A DNA stretch of 64,000 bases from Argopecten irradians (taxonomy: Eukaryota; Mollusca; Bivalvia; Pectinida; Pectinidae). This document shows positions 1-12,745 of this stretch, in pieces (the first letter of the stretch is position 1; every line of letters begins with the position of its first letter). The stretch lies in the NCBI RefSeq assembly GCF_041381155.1, contig NC_091142.1, positions 27,417,963 through 27,481,962 on the forward strand. Direction: 5' to 3'. The notes below the pieces were generated by a model, which did not search any database, was not told the DNA's origin, and was given only the letters and a program-made list of their open reading frames with translations. The position numbers and the translations under genes were made by a program.

Positions 1-2090
1 CTGTTTAAATGTTCTGTTCATGATCTTCTAGGTCCATATTGGAAAAGTTTACTTTCAAGAGCACTCAAATCAACATTCTTCAGTCTTCATATGATGCTAA
101 TTGTATGTATATGTATACATACACTTGTATACAGGTCCAAGGGATGAACTTTCTGTATTCATGTCACTATGCATGCATGGTGCCTGAAAAAAAGAACCAA
201 CAATTTTTTATATCTGTTGAATGTGACAAAAATTGAAATGATCAATTTCAAATATATATAGGCCTAAATGAATAAATGTAGGTTCATTCTACAGGTTTTT
301 TTTTTTTATTTTAGAGAAAACATTTTATAAGTTGTGAATGTGTCACTGATGCATTTGATAGAATAAAATATTGTTTCAAAAAAGATACAAAAATCATTAT
401 CTATAGTTCCAACAAAAATTCAGAATAATTATAAATGATACATGGCTGCAGTACCAGAAATATATATACATGTATATATGTTTCTGGCAGTACATACACA
501 TGTACAAACACTATTTATTATTATGACCAGAAATAATACTGTATGTGTCCTCCAAATATATCTAAAGAACAAGCTAAAACCTACATGTACATATGTTATG
601 TGTATATCAGAACATATACAATACAAATTTTACCAATTAACCTACGATGTAAATCCTATATACAATGTATGTGTATAACACTACCAGAACATGTACAGAA
701 CAAAAATTTACAAATTAAAAAATCTATAAATATATACATCAGAACTGTATGAATTGACCGGTAGCATAATATTATAGATTAATTGAAACAAATCTTAGCT
801 TGATAATGCACAAGCGGTTACATTCTAACTGTACATGCATTACAACGGTGCATTTTATAAATATACAGGGCATTCATTACCCCTAAAGAGGCCCCACTAA
901 AGAACCGCTATTTACCCCAGGGTTACGTTTTACGCGATTGGGGAACAGGTATGAAACATGTGACCATATGTGACCACTCATTTATGAAAAAAATACTGCT
1001 AGGGACTATTTACATAATGATCAAAATACGAAGACTCACTCACTATCAGCTGAGCAGGGAGTACCGGGTAGTAGGCCTAGGTACGTACAGTAGCGGTCCG
1101 GAGCCGCGTGCTCGTTTGAACTGTTCTCTTCACTTTAACAAGTTGTATTAACACTGTCCATGCGTTGTAATGTTTACCGAGTCAGTTGTTGGGATTGTCG
1201 CTGCTCCATTGCCTTTCCTTTCGCATTTCAGGTGAGTCAGTTGGTTGTTTTGGCGGAAACATTTTGGTTCAAAACTACGGTAGCCATGTTTTGTTTACTA
1301 CGGAGAGTGGTGGGTGTTGCGCATGCTTTAAGGTTCATCATACCACCTGAGCAGGACCATAATATGATGTGCGATATTTATTAAAATTTCATTTATATAG
1401 ACTGGAGATCTAAAAGATGAATGTTATCATGGTTGAATAATGCCTGAAGCTATACATTGACACTGTTTATATACTGGAAAGGATTTGGCATATTTAGTAC
1501 TTTTGCCATAAAAATGTAAACATAGAAAAATCCAGAGCAGTATACTAAAAAACTTAGAACACTAAATATGAATTTCAACATTTTAAAAACTAAATATTTT
1601 CCCATGCCTCTTAAATTTCTTTAGGTCATACAAGGGCAAAATTTCAAATTATGATACAGTGAAAGTAGAAATTCCACAATCATTTCAAGGGATGTTCATA
1701 TCATGGAGGCAGCCATGATGGAAACCACATGTGTCTGATAAAATCTGTCTTTACCATAAAACCGTTACATTTACATTCATGCCATCACTGGTTAAGGAAT
1801 TTCCAACCTCTATCTATTACACAGACCACAATATGTTGAGATCGGCTCAATATCTGTCTAGAATTTCTTCCAACAAAATCTACATCACGAGAAGTTTGTT
1901 GACGTCTTCCTAGGGACTATGCTAATATTACTACGCCAAAACATAAAAAACAAAGTTATGCGTCATTTCAATATCAATATGTTAAAGCTTAATTCGAAAC
2001 ATTTATTACATATATGTATAACATTCTGCTGATGTCTAGTGTAAAATAATCATTATATTAATAACGTGTTACTGTTGGACTATTTTCTGT
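1..2090. other. Intergenic, AT-rich; no gene recognised
   Basis: Only short open frames without family resemblance occur here. Short palindromes of the ACATGTA/TACATGTA kind recur (about 100-130, 460-490, 585-595), as is common in bivalve DNA. Positions 1040-1260 are richer in CpG than their surroundings and contain GTGAGT-like and polypyrimidine-AG strings, so an untranslated exon or promoter is possible but cannot be shown. Confidence 0.5.
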
Positions 2091-2099
2091 GCAGCTGTT

Positions 2100-2210
2100 T
2101 CCGGTTCCTGTAAGTACAGACGGTAATTTGGCCAAAGTGAAAGTAACCAGAGTGGAAGCTCGAAAAATAGCAAATTAAACACGGATTTTGGTTATTTACA
2201 CAGCGGCAAG
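2100..2210 (+). promoter_or_regulatory. Possible 5' untranslated exon of the transposase-nuclease gene
   Basis: The stretch ends in CGGCAAG followed by a near-consensus splice donor, GTAAGTAAAT, at 2211. It lies about 340 bases before the ATG at 2547 and has no useful open frame, so it would be a non-coding leader exon. A matching acceptor before 2547 is less clear; the AG at 2483-2484 is one candidate. The transcription start is not visible. This is inference from splice-site shape and position only. Confidence 0.3.
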
Positions 2211-2546
2211 GTAAGTAAATTGGTTGAATTACTTAATAATGACACATATGTCAACGATCTTTATTATGATTTGTTGTCATCTTCCCTTGTAAATGTCACC
2301 AGCCAGCTTGTCAGCCATGATTCGACACACGATTTGCAAACTTCACAATAACATTATTTTTTTAGTTTTAGCTTTTTTTCATGTATGTATTTGATATAAA
2401 CAACCAATAAAGCCAACTTCATCATTTTTTATTTTTGTTGTTATTGTCCTAAATGACGTGTTTACTATATGAAAAATACGACAGCCCACAAGTGGATATA
2501 ATTCCTCGGAAGATGATACATAGGTAGAAAACGAAATTAATTCACC

Positions 2547-5500
2547 ATGGGAACTTTCAAAAAGCGTCAGAAAAGGTTTGGTTTGGCTTCTGGTTGGTAC
2601 CGAAATTACCGTAGAAACAAACACCATGTCGGAGGTAGAAGGAAATATAAATATTCAAGCACTCTAGTTGATAGTAAAGACACTAATCGCATAGTACTAA
2701 AGATATCACGAAACACAATAAAAAACAAGACTGGCAAATTGTTTCGTGTGGCCTCAACTAGAGCCACCAGTTGTGATGCATATGGTGTGAAATATACAAC
2801 AACCAATAGGCAGGTGCCAAAAGTATCAAACAAGACCGGTGATGGATATCGTTTCATAAACTTGTCATGTCTACAAAATAAAATTAGCGAAATAACTGTA
2901 CATTCGGCTTTGTGTGATGGTGCACGACAAATTGCATTGAAAGGGGGCAGTCCAATCACAATAGCATCGGAATGCCAGACGTATGGATTAGCGTCAATTC
3001 TTCATGTTCAGTGTAATGGATGTAAGAAATCATTCCAATTTGAAACTAGTTCTACATTGGAAAGCAGCGAAAAAAGTAGGCATTTTGACATTAATGTAAG
3101 AGCAGTGTGGGGTTCACTTGTCACTGGAAATGGCCTGGCTCATTTAAACGAGTTCTTAGCATGCACTGACTCACCAGGCATGAGCGAAAAAACCTTTTCC
3201 AACATTGAGAAGAATATAAATACATGGTGGGCAGATGTGTTGGAGGCCGAGTTGAGAGAGGCTATTGAGGCAGAAAAGGAAATTGCTATTTCTAAAGGCA
3301 AATATCATGAAGGTAAGGTTAAAACTATTTCCAACTGATATATTAAAATCTTGCTTATCACGAACCAATGAAAAAGCTGAAGCCAGTAATTCCTACATAA
3401 TTTATGTATGATGAAAAAAGTGTTAAGGCCCTCCATTAGGTTTAATGAAATGGCCGTTATCACAGTTTATTGTGGAGAATTAGATCTATCGAGTAATTAT
3501 TATAAACATTATTCTGTTATATATCTGGTCGAATTATGAACAAAATTGAAGTCTATCATATTGATTTTGCTTATGATAAAATAGATTAAATTGTTAAAGA
3601 ACAAAAGCTGTAAATCTTATCTTATTCATATGTGATATATTAAACTGAATGCAGGTTGTTGTATTGATTGTAGGAGTTCCTGCCATCGATGTTATTTGTG
3701 ATGGTGGCTGGAGCAAGCGCTCTCATAAACACACTTATGATGCGCTAGGGGGAGCAGCTGTCATTATTGGAGCAGCAACAAAAAAAGTGTTACACCTTGG
3801 CATCCGCAATAAACACTGCTACATTTGTAGTACAAGTACCTCTGATACTCCAAAGCCCCACAAGTGTTTTAAAAACTGGACAAAGTCAAGCCAGGCCATG
3901 GAGTCAGACATTATTCTCGAAGGTTTTCACAACGCTGACAAGCTTGGAATCAGATATATGAACATTATTGGTGATGGAGATTCATCCGTATTTGCCCGTA
4001 TACGCGAAGATGGACCAATATGGGGGAAGCAAGTACAGAAATTGGAATGCTCCAATCATGTGTGCAAGTGCATACGTTCACACTTGGAAGCTCTTGTTGA
4101 TGAAAATCCATCCTACAAAGGGAAAGGCAATTTATGTAAAAGCACACGTATTCGGCTAACCAGTTCCATCAGATGCGCGATACGTATGAGATCATCATTA
4201 CCAGATAAAAAGAAGGCCGCCAAATTACTTGAGCATGATATCAGAAACAGTATTTTCCACATATATGGTCAGCATGACAAATGTAGTTTAGATTTTTGCA
4301 AAGCAAGGTCACTGTCCTCCAACAGATCTGTGAACTCATTAAATGAGGAGAATACTACAGATGATGTTTTTGAACTACAGTCCAAACTTTGGTCTGAAGG
4401 GTCTTCCATTGAGGCACAGGAAGAATCACGTTTGGATACAGCCGTAACTATGGATCCCTTAAGGTCTGATATTCTGAAAGACGTGGCATTAATTCTTGAT
4501 AGGGTGGCATGCAAGAGTGCAAGATTAATTGGAAATAACACAACAAATTTGGCTGAGTGCTGGATGCACATTCGAACAAAATTTGATGGAGGGAAGAACA
4601 CCAATTTGTGCAACAGGGGATCTTGGCATACTAGGTGCTATGCGGGCGCTTTAAGATATAATTTAGGCCCCACTTGGTCTCCTCAGGTCTGGGAAAAATG
4701 TACAAAAACAAGAGCTGGTGACAACTTTACAGCCCTATATGAGAAAAGACACCGATGTCTTCAAAGCAGCGTCAAGTCAAAGTTAAAGCCAGAAGCAAGA
4801 GCAAGGCGTTGGAAAAGGAAGTTGGCCATGTCCAAGACATCATCATCCAAAAAGGCCAGGCTAGAGTATGGTAAGGAGGCTACAGATGTTACCGAAGACA
4901 TATCTCCCTCTGACCTAAAGAAAGTAGGACAGGAGTTCATGGACTCTCACTTTAACCAGTCAACTGGAGACATTGAGAAAATCGAAATTGAATCACGTAA
5001 TCAGTCATCATCTGCCGTCTGGAAATCAGAGAGAAAAATAAGATTGACCTCCTCTAACTTCGCCTCAGTATTTAAGCGTAACCCATCACTTAAAGTGGCA
5101 CCTATTGTAAGAACTCTACTCTACTCCTCTTTTAAAGGTACAGCTGCTATGAGGAAAGGTATAGCATTAGAACGTGTTACCAGACAAGAATACACCAATA
5201 TAGCTGCAAAGGAGGGGAAGAATGTCAGAGTTGTTGAGAGCGGACTAGTCATTGATCCACAACATCAGTTTCTGGCATGTAGTCCAGATGGAAAAGTAGT
5301 AGAGAATCATCACATTACAGGGCTTATTGAAATAAAAAATTTACTCCATGGTAAACCAATTAATCTAACCCAGGCAGCAAAATTAAAATGCATGAAAAAC
5401 TTTTGTTTGGAACAACAGAATGGAAAACTTTCTTTGAAAAGAACACACGATTATTATTACCAGTGTCAGGGACTACTTAATGTTACTCAACTTCCTTGGA

Positions 5501-6329
5501 TTGACTTTATAGTTCGAACAGAAAAACCATATGAAATCCATGTAGAAAGAATATACAAAGACTCGGACCTGTGGAATTTCCGAATGTTACCAAAACTCTC
5601 TAGCTTTTATAAGAAAGCCATGTTACCAGAAATTGCTGTACCAAGGAATGGGAAAAGTCCTGGAATTAGGGAACCAGGTTTATGGGTATGCATTGTGTTA
5701 AGATAATTTTTTATTATTGAAGGCTATTAGAATCAAAGCTGGCTGGTGATTAAACTTCTGTTATTCATATTTTGAAATTGTTTCAGATGTAGATGCTGTA
5801 CTTGTACTATTGTTTAAACAAAATATTTGTTTTGTATGTGTTCTGTAGTTTGAAGATATTGGAGTGGGGAGAAGGAACGAAGACAAAACAGCACAGCCCA
5901 AGCCAGCCTCACATAGACCCAACAGGTACTGTTATCACATGAATAATGTGAATGAGACATATTACAATTTACTGTAATGCTATGATAATCAAACTTAGGA
6001 TTTATTATACTTAGAACAAACCAGTCATGATATTGCACTTTAGTTTGATGTTTGATATTGATGAGTCATTAAAACTGAATATATTCTATGCATGTTTACT
6101 TTATTTCAGGAAGAAAAGACCTAGTTTTGTGGGAAGAACCATATCACATCAATGGATCACTGAGGGAAACAATCCAGAGTGGTACAATGGCACTGTTCTC
6201 TCACTTGTGAGAGGTGTAGCTGGAACCAGAAGTGCAGTGTATGAAATAGAGTATGAGGACGGCATTTATGAAATTGACCATTTGGTAGAAGACTTTGAGA
6301 TGGCACACGTCAAATTTATTGATGTTTAG
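2547..6329 (+). CDS. Mutator-like transposase fused to YqaJ-type nuclease and Spin/Ssty domain
   Basis: Four exons: 2547-3312, 3674-5685, 5849-5925 and 6110-6329. Each junction has GT-AG ends, the phases fit, and the total of 3075 nt gives 1024 residues plus stop. The ATG sits in CACCATGG, a good Kozak context. Residues about 130-590 look like the Mutator-type transposase domain found in many invertebrate proteins: a CxxC pair (CNGC), then DGGW with Asp 265, GDGD with Asp 356, and NLAECW with Glu 550 as the likely third acidic residue. Residues about 705-890 resemble the YqaJ/lambda-exonuclease nuclease fold: Glu 755, SPDG with Asp 794, EIK with Glu 808 and Lys 810, and a YYYQCQ stretch near 849-854. 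The last 70 residues (SHQWITEG, WYNGTVL, YEIEYEDG, EIDHLVED) resemble one Spin/Ssty repeat, a Tudor-like fold that reads histone methylation in spindlin. No terminal inverted repeats were found, so an active transposon and a domesticated gene are both possible. The domain calls come from memory of the families. Confidence 0.85.
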
Positions 6330-6574
6330 AGGTAATTCATAGCGGTACCATCAGAAGTTTTATTGATACCCCTCCTACAAAAAAAAAAGTGGAAAACGAA
6401 AAAGATATCAAAGTATAATAAAAATCAAAGGATTCGATATCAAATATCTTTGAATGGGAGTTAAATGGTAAGTAATCACCATATAAATAAAATCACCAGT
6501 AAAATGTAGCATTGAGTTTGAAATAAGCATTGTTTTATGGCAGAAATAGTATTCAGTATTTATTTATTTTTCAG

Positions 6575-7026
6575 ATTTCCGTGAAGTGTTGGATTGAGGG
6601 CATTGCTATATGTGGTGGAAATTGAGTCAGTTAGTGTAAAAGTAGATTTCGGCATTGATAAGTTGTTGAGAATACAGATTTCTGCATTGATAACATGGTG
6701 AGTTAAAAATATATTTCAGAGTTTGGTTGTGTCACAGTTCTTCAAATCTACTTTAGGGAATGACGTACGTGTATGCATAGACAAAAATATGCGCTAGCTA
6801 GGATAAACTTAATGAACAGAAATATTGAAAATGTGACAATAACTAAGTATTATATTAAAAAGATTATTCAATATCGGTTATCAGTGAATTTAAAATGTTC
6901 TTTTTTTTTATGCAGTTTCATGGTGCCAATACTTTACAAAGAAGGATAAAGACAAAGATACCTTTTTCTGGATAACTCAAAGTGGTAGAGTGTAAACATC
7001 CCAGAAACAAGCTCAGAGAATTCTTG
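6575..7026 (+). other. Two possible non-coding 3' exons after the transposase gene
   Basis: After the stop at 6329, two segments have good splice signals: TTTATTTTTCAG before 6575 with donor ATG|GTGAGT after 6697, and TTTTTATGCAG before 6916 with donor TTG|GTGAGT after 7026. Neither carries a long frame. They could be spliced 3' UTR exons of the upstream gene or exons of an unseen downstream gene. AATAAA-like strings also occur near 6417 and 6485, so a transcript may simply end before them. Confidence 0.25.
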
Positions 7027-8640
7027 GTGAGTGAAAAATTTATTGAAATTGATGGTTGTATCTTGAGCCATTTTCTCCTGTTGCTATTACAGCTGTAACA
7101 CTTTTATCACTTATGGGCCTCCATACTTCACTGAAAAGTAGTACCAATATGGCTGTATTCCACATTTTTCCATAATATACCCTGGTATATTTTAAACATT
7201 TATCGACTTCAAGCATAATCTTTATGTAAAAATAAACCTGGTGTGTAATTTTAGGAACAATAAGGTATCCTAACTTATTCTTATTTTGTTTTTGAAGGGG
7301 CAAGGGAAATAACTCTAAGTTTTGAAAAAAATGATATTAAAATCTTATTTAAAATTGTTATAGTGGTAATTTGCTAGCTTCTGTAAACTTTTAACATAAA
7401 TAATCAGTTAGTCTAGTGAATAGTGAACAGAATGATATACAATAATTCGCAGTTTTAAGTAAGTAAAATGAAAGAAAACTACACCCTAAAATGATAGCTC
7501 AAAGTGGTATGATGAACCTTAAGATTGACCTGCACTCATAGCCGGTCGGGAGGACTTTTAGGATTCCCATAGATATTATTATTTTCTTCGCATGTACAGC
7601 GATTTTGACGGAAAGTTTTATTTTTCTAATTCATAAGAAATTATACCGGATATATTAATACCATTTTTACCGATTTTACAGTCACTTGCCCGACTATTCG
7701 CTTTAATAGAAAAGCAATTGGTAAAATTTCTTTATGGATATTCACTGGTTTAAAGTTCAACTTTTGATAATCCGATATATTCTATCGTTTAATTGTCTTA
7801 TATGTCCGCCGTTCTTTCGTGTTTTTATATATGACTTGAGCTATGTTTATTGGCTATATATAGAATATATATAGCATGAACGACAGAAGTATTCAGTTAA
7901 GGTCACCGTTATAACAAGTTAGAATTTTAGGGCTATTAGGTTTGAGTCAGAGTCATCGTGACTATTCTTAGAAATAAAAAAAAAAAAACACACACATTGT
8001 CAGCATTTCACAGTTTAGTTTTTTTCATAGATCGTAACAAAACCTGTGAATATACATGAACTATCAAAATATCTTTGACAAGTTTGGAGTTTCATGGTTA
8101 CCAGATCAAGGTCAAAGGCACTTTTGCTGTTTCTTGGAAACATTTGTCAACATTCCCTTTTTTCTTCATTGCATCAAATATAATGTAAAAACATGTTTTA
8201 TTCAGCAGCACAGCAGGTTGCATGTACATGTTTGTTATAAGTTCGATAGTACTGTTTTACTCAAGTGACGCTCAAGATACATGTACCTCTTGGTTTCCTC
8301 AATGTACGCCATGTAAAGATACATTTTAGCAATTGTTATTACATTTGTATTGACCAAAAGAGTAAAATCAGTCTAAAGAATATCTGAGCGCCTTTACGTC
8401 TTGTCTACCCTTAAAGAATATGTCGAGCAAACTCGATTTTTAAAGGACCTCGGATTTCCTTGAAGTAACAACAACTATATCTTCCTACGCTTTTCCGGCT
8501 AATAATAAATTCTATAATTTTCTATAAGCGAATGCTATTTATTGCAGAATATTATTTTAAAATTCAACATTAAACCAAACAATATAGATTATTTTGTGGA
8601 CGTGAGAGTTTAACTTCTAAGTGAACAATAAATTTTGCGT
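7027..8640. other. Intergenic, nothing recognised
   Basis: AT-rich DNA without a recognisable frame. A TATATAGAATATATATAG palindromic run lies near 7856-7875 and an A-run near 7975-7990. No RNA gene, known repeat family or conserved peptide was seen. Confidence 0.5.
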
Positions 8641-8644
8641 TCAA

Positions 8645-8985
8645 CGTCCGCCATTTCAAAACAATAGCCGTAACGTAATCTACAAATGGGGCGCAATGAA
8701 CTAAACAATAGCCGTGACGTTTTCTACAAGTGGGCCGCAATGTACTTAACAACAGTCGTGACGTTTTCTACAAGTAGGCCGCAATGTACTTCACAATAGC
8801 TGTGACGTAATCTACAAGTGGGACATAATGTACTAAACAATAGTCGTGACGTAATTTATAAGTTGGCCACAATGCACTAAACAATAGCCGTGAAATAATT
8901 TACTAGTCGATCGCAGTGTACTAAAATAGCCGTGACGTAATCTACAAGTGGGTTTGCAAGGTACTAAACAGTCGTCGTACATACA
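8645..8985. repeat. Minisatellite of about 48 bp with CRE-like TGACGTAA in most units
   Basis: About seven degenerate units of the form ACAATAGCCGTGACGTAATC, then TACAAGTGGGCCGCAATGTA, then CTAAAC, run head to tail. Unit-to-unit differences are scattered substitutions. Most copies contain TGACGT(A/T), the half of a cAMP-response element, but this may be accidental. No open frame crosses the array. Confidence 0.8.
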
Positions 8986-11800
8986 AAAAATACATTAATA
9001 TTATGTGATCCTAGGTCAACTCACGACAGAGGCGAATGAATGGCAGTCTGTGAGTCTGAATGAAGCCTGAGAGATTTTGTTGATTTATATGAATTCTGAA
9101 ATAAGTCACTATTGTAATTAATGCAGAAATAAGACTTAATCGATGTCACTAATGTTGACATGGTTACGACCACCGTCTATATAAACCATAGATGCCATAG
9201 GAAGATAGTTTAATGCTTACGGAAATATTTTAAAGAAAAATCGAATAAATTGAGAAAAAAAAACTCTGGTGTGTCCTTCATAAACAAACCGACTTTCCGA
9301 CGTCCGCAACAATCGTACTACTTGGGGACTATTTTAAAATGACTGTATGGCTGCCATTTGTAGTTGACTACAACCTAATGGTGACGTAGATTGGCACCCC
9401 TGGATGACATATTTACATCTACTTACCACTTTTACTATATCAATTAACCAAGGCAAAGTGAAATCTATGGATATAACGGACACCCAAAACGAGACCTTTA
9501 TGACGTCACTAATGTTGAAATGGTAACTTCTGAATCAACTGATCACCGGCAAAATAGCTGTTCCATCTTGTGGATTAAATCGTCGTTGATAAACGTGTTT
9601 CCTGATCCATCTTAAGCAATGTTCATGTAGAGACACAATCAGTTAATGATGTAAATAAAAGTGTTAAACCATCTTCCAATTCAAGTGCTAGCGCGCATTA
9701 TGAAGACTGTCTGTAAAGCTCTGGAATCTATATAGACCATAGATTCTATAGGAAGACAATTCAATGCTTAAATAATTGATTGAAATCAGTAGATAATGTA
9801 AAACTAAGGAGTAAACTATTTGTTAATCAACATTGTCCATAATTTATACTGACCATAAATTTAATAAAAATAACATATTGTGACTTTAAAATTTATTATC
9901 GTTGATTTTACGGTAGCATTATGAATGAACGATTTTATAAAGTCTTTTTACGTGTATCGGTAAAATTTTAATGTATTTCCAAGAGGCGACTCCGGTATAT
10001 CCATACAATATTCATTTCAATAGTAATTTCTACACGTGATGTCATACTAGTGTTCAAATAACTTGTCTCATTACTTTACCCATAGTTACGTGTACGCGAA
10101 AATAATATAAATAAATTGCAGTAGATATCTCTATGTCTTAAGCTTTAACCACAAACTTACTTATTATCTTTTTTTAATTATGCGATTATTATCTATTCAT
10201 AGACATTTTAATGATGTTGGTGAGATAAATAATTAAACATATTTATCAAAGCAAAGAAAAGCTCATCAATATCCTCTATTGCAAGCCATGTTTTTAATTT
10301 GTCACTTCTAATTACAGCTGTCAATTTAATAATTTATAAAAAAATCATCTGTACAACCCCTGATGACTGCGTCTATGGTTTCCAAAGCACACGGGAGTAG
10401 ATGAAAGTAGTCCGCTAAACCTGCCTAATATATGCATTTTAAGAAGTATAAGATAAAAAAAAACTAATAATAAAGGCAGGTTTAGTGGAGTAGGATGGAA
10501 GCGGTCATAAGCTTCATAGATTTCAGGTTGATATATTTTGTATAGTACATCTGGGATTCCATGAGGTATGATGTATATTAAGGTGTCGCTGGGTTCTAAT
10601 TCGATGTACCTTCCAATTAAGGATAAATATATCCAATTGTTCTTGAATGAAAGACAAAAAAACAAAAACTCATGCATTCAATATGAAGAGGGTTTGCTCT
10701 ATCAAACATACCGCTAACTCTCATGTCTCGAAAATTAATTATCGAGTAATTATATAAGTCAGTAAATGTAAATCGCAAAGTGACTCATAAAAGTTCTATT
10801 CGTTGATTGCAACTTGATCTGCAAGTAATGGAACTCCGTATTGCCTACCATCTTATCAGCATCATGCATTCTATAACTGATCTGTAAGTCCTCTAAAACA
10901 TTCGCAGTACCAGCATCTCTTACTCGCGCGGAACCCTTCCCAACTGGACGATGAACTTTAGGTACATATTTCTAATTAACTTCGGATTGTTGTAAGAAAG
11001 CCCAACTTTTATGCTATTTTTCGTGAAAATCTATCTATAGCTCCATTAATCGCTATACCAAACGGTTTAAGCTTATCGTATCTATCAATATGTATGAGAT
11101 AATAATTAAGGACCTTTACTATAGTATAATTTCCGTCGTAAACAACGTCTTGATCTCAGATGCACTCCTTTTACGTCAGTGATGCTTCAGTATGTCCTCA
11201 CGGTATTCGGAAACGAACGCATCCCAAAAACAACTTGGAGTAAATTCCACAATGCTTTGTAGCCTAAATTACAGCGCAACATGATAGATATGCTTGAACA
11301 CCCAATGTATGTTACACACAAATGCATGTCAAAAATATGACAGCCAATGCTTATATTTACATTTTAAGTAGTCATTCCCAATTTAAAAAGAAATTAAGTA
11401 AAAATAAAGTATGAAAATAAAACTTATACGTCTGCATATAGCAAAATACCATTTGATAGGACAGCCTTTGAATTGGCGGAAAATAGTGTTCTTCCGGTGT
11501 GTTGTCATGGACAACCGACTCAACAATTGCAGTTATGAAATAAAGCGGATATAAATGGATAAATACAACACTTCTATCCATTTGAAATTTTTAAATTAGA
11601 ATATATTTTCATACTGACAAATTTTTAAAATCTTTCAATAATCTTTCAGTGAATTCTCACACAGACTTAAACACTGTCTTTTCGTGACCTCTTGAACTTT
11701 GATTATGGTATCAGTACGCCAGAGCCTAACTGACAATGTTAATATTGGAAAATAACACATTTTTGGCGTAGTAGCAACATATAGATACTGTGCAGTGGCA
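8986..11800. other. Intergenic with short duplicated pieces and a small hairpin
   Basis: Two short motifs occur twice: GTCACTAATGTTGAMATGGT (near 9146 and 9505) and a block like ATAGAYYATAGGAAGA followed by TTYAATGCTTA (near 9185 and 9740), consistent with an old local duplication. An imperfect inverted repeat (CCGCTAAACCTGCCT against AGGCAGGTTTAGTGGA) flanks an A-rich loop at about 10410-10495. A minus-strand frame of 110 codons at 10345-10677 overlaps this hairpin and resembles nothing I know. Confidence 0.45.
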
Positions 11801-11811
11801 ATGTAAATATT

Positions 11812-11985
11812 TGTTTGTATTATCTCTTGCAATAGCCTCTCACATGCATGTCTCCTTAATCCAAGTCTCAACTTTCGTTTTACTGTTGACATGCTGATGA
11901 CAACTCCATGATCAAGCACAAGAAAACCGCAGATCTCACGTGAATTATACAAAAGTCCAAAGTAGTACCTGAGAAGATCATCAAT
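11812..11985 (-). pseudogene. Remnant of an integrase-type transposase N-terminal helix-turn-helix
   Basis: The minus-strand peptide includes LLRYYFGLLYNSREICGFLV, then DHGVVISMSTVKRKLRLGLR. From memory this matches the N-terminal helix-turn-helix of animal proteins with an integrase core, in which a (Y/F)F.(L/G)G.(S/N).KEI..FL stretch is followed by HG..(I/L)S...LKR.L...GL.R. Only about 58 residues match; the integrase core that should follow (towards lower coordinates) is not visible, and no splice donor was identified with confidence. It is probably a stranded piece of a DNA transposon, though an exon of a split host gene is possible. Confidence 0.4.
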
Positions 11986-12455
11986 CATTATCATTATCTC
12001 CTGGGTATGGAAAAACAGTCTCCGATAATACAAAGTAATTCAGCAATATCAGGAACTGGAAAACAAACATATTGTGTTTAACACTTTCATAAACAGCTAA
12101 AACCTCACAGTACAAGCATGAAACGCCAAACATGCCTTCAGGTTATTATGTTATAGATCTAGATTATTTAGAGGGCAAAATATTTCAAATTGTGTTGATC
12201 CTGTGATGATAAATGATAATTGTATTAATTAGTTTAACGTTGTTTCTCCGTCAAATATAAAGCACATTTCAAAATGTATTTAAAAACAGAATTACAATGA
12301 ATGTAATCAGATTTTAATCATTAATTTGAATGGTATTCACATTATTACACTGTATTCACAGGTTAAGTTTAACATACCCTTTGGAAGCCCATCTTTCTTT
12401 CACCTTTGTCATTCTTCGGCTATTGATGATTGCTTGTATAATCAGGTGATATTCA
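11986..12455. other. Intergenic, nothing recognised
   Basis: AT-rich DNA between the integrase-like remnant and the GTCG-rich stretch. Only short frames without resemblance are present. Confidence 0.45.
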
Positions 12456-12459
12456 GGAT

Positions 12460-12745
12460 ATCGACTTCATGTTTTTCCAAGGCAAGTCGATTTGTTCATG
12501 TCGACATGATGTTATAACTTGTGAAATGGACGACTTTGGTAAGTCGCCTTCATATCTTTATCGGTACATGTCGACGTAATAGTAAGTCACCCGTCGTGTA
12601 TCTATTAAATGTCGTGTTTGTTACCATCGCCAAAATGTGGGTTTTAGTGATTAAGTCGTATAAAACATGTCGCTAAATCCTCAAGGAACACGTCATGTCG
12701 CGTTTTTAAAGTCGTTTAGACTATGATTTATCACGACAAAAGAAG
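12460..12745. repeat. GTCG-rich degenerate repeat stretch
   Basis: GTCG, GTCGA or CGAC recur every 10-30 bases (AAGTCGATTTG, CATGTCGACATG, TAAGTCGCC, CATGTCGACG, TAAGTCGTAT, CATGTCGCTAA, and more) in otherwise AT-rich DNA. This is the same word bias as the CGACAA arrays at 17.9 and 21.9 kb and the foldback at 22.2 kb, but with looser order. It looks like a decayed member of that family. Confidence 0.55.

Noticed and set aside
429-752. Several overlapping 60-80 codon frames at the window start
   Set aside because: They overlap on both strands in TACATGTA-rich DNA and resemble nothing; chance frames.
10345-10677. 110-codon minus-strand gene
   Set aside because: It overlaps an inverted repeat, is AT-rich and hydrophobic by composition, and has no family resemblance.
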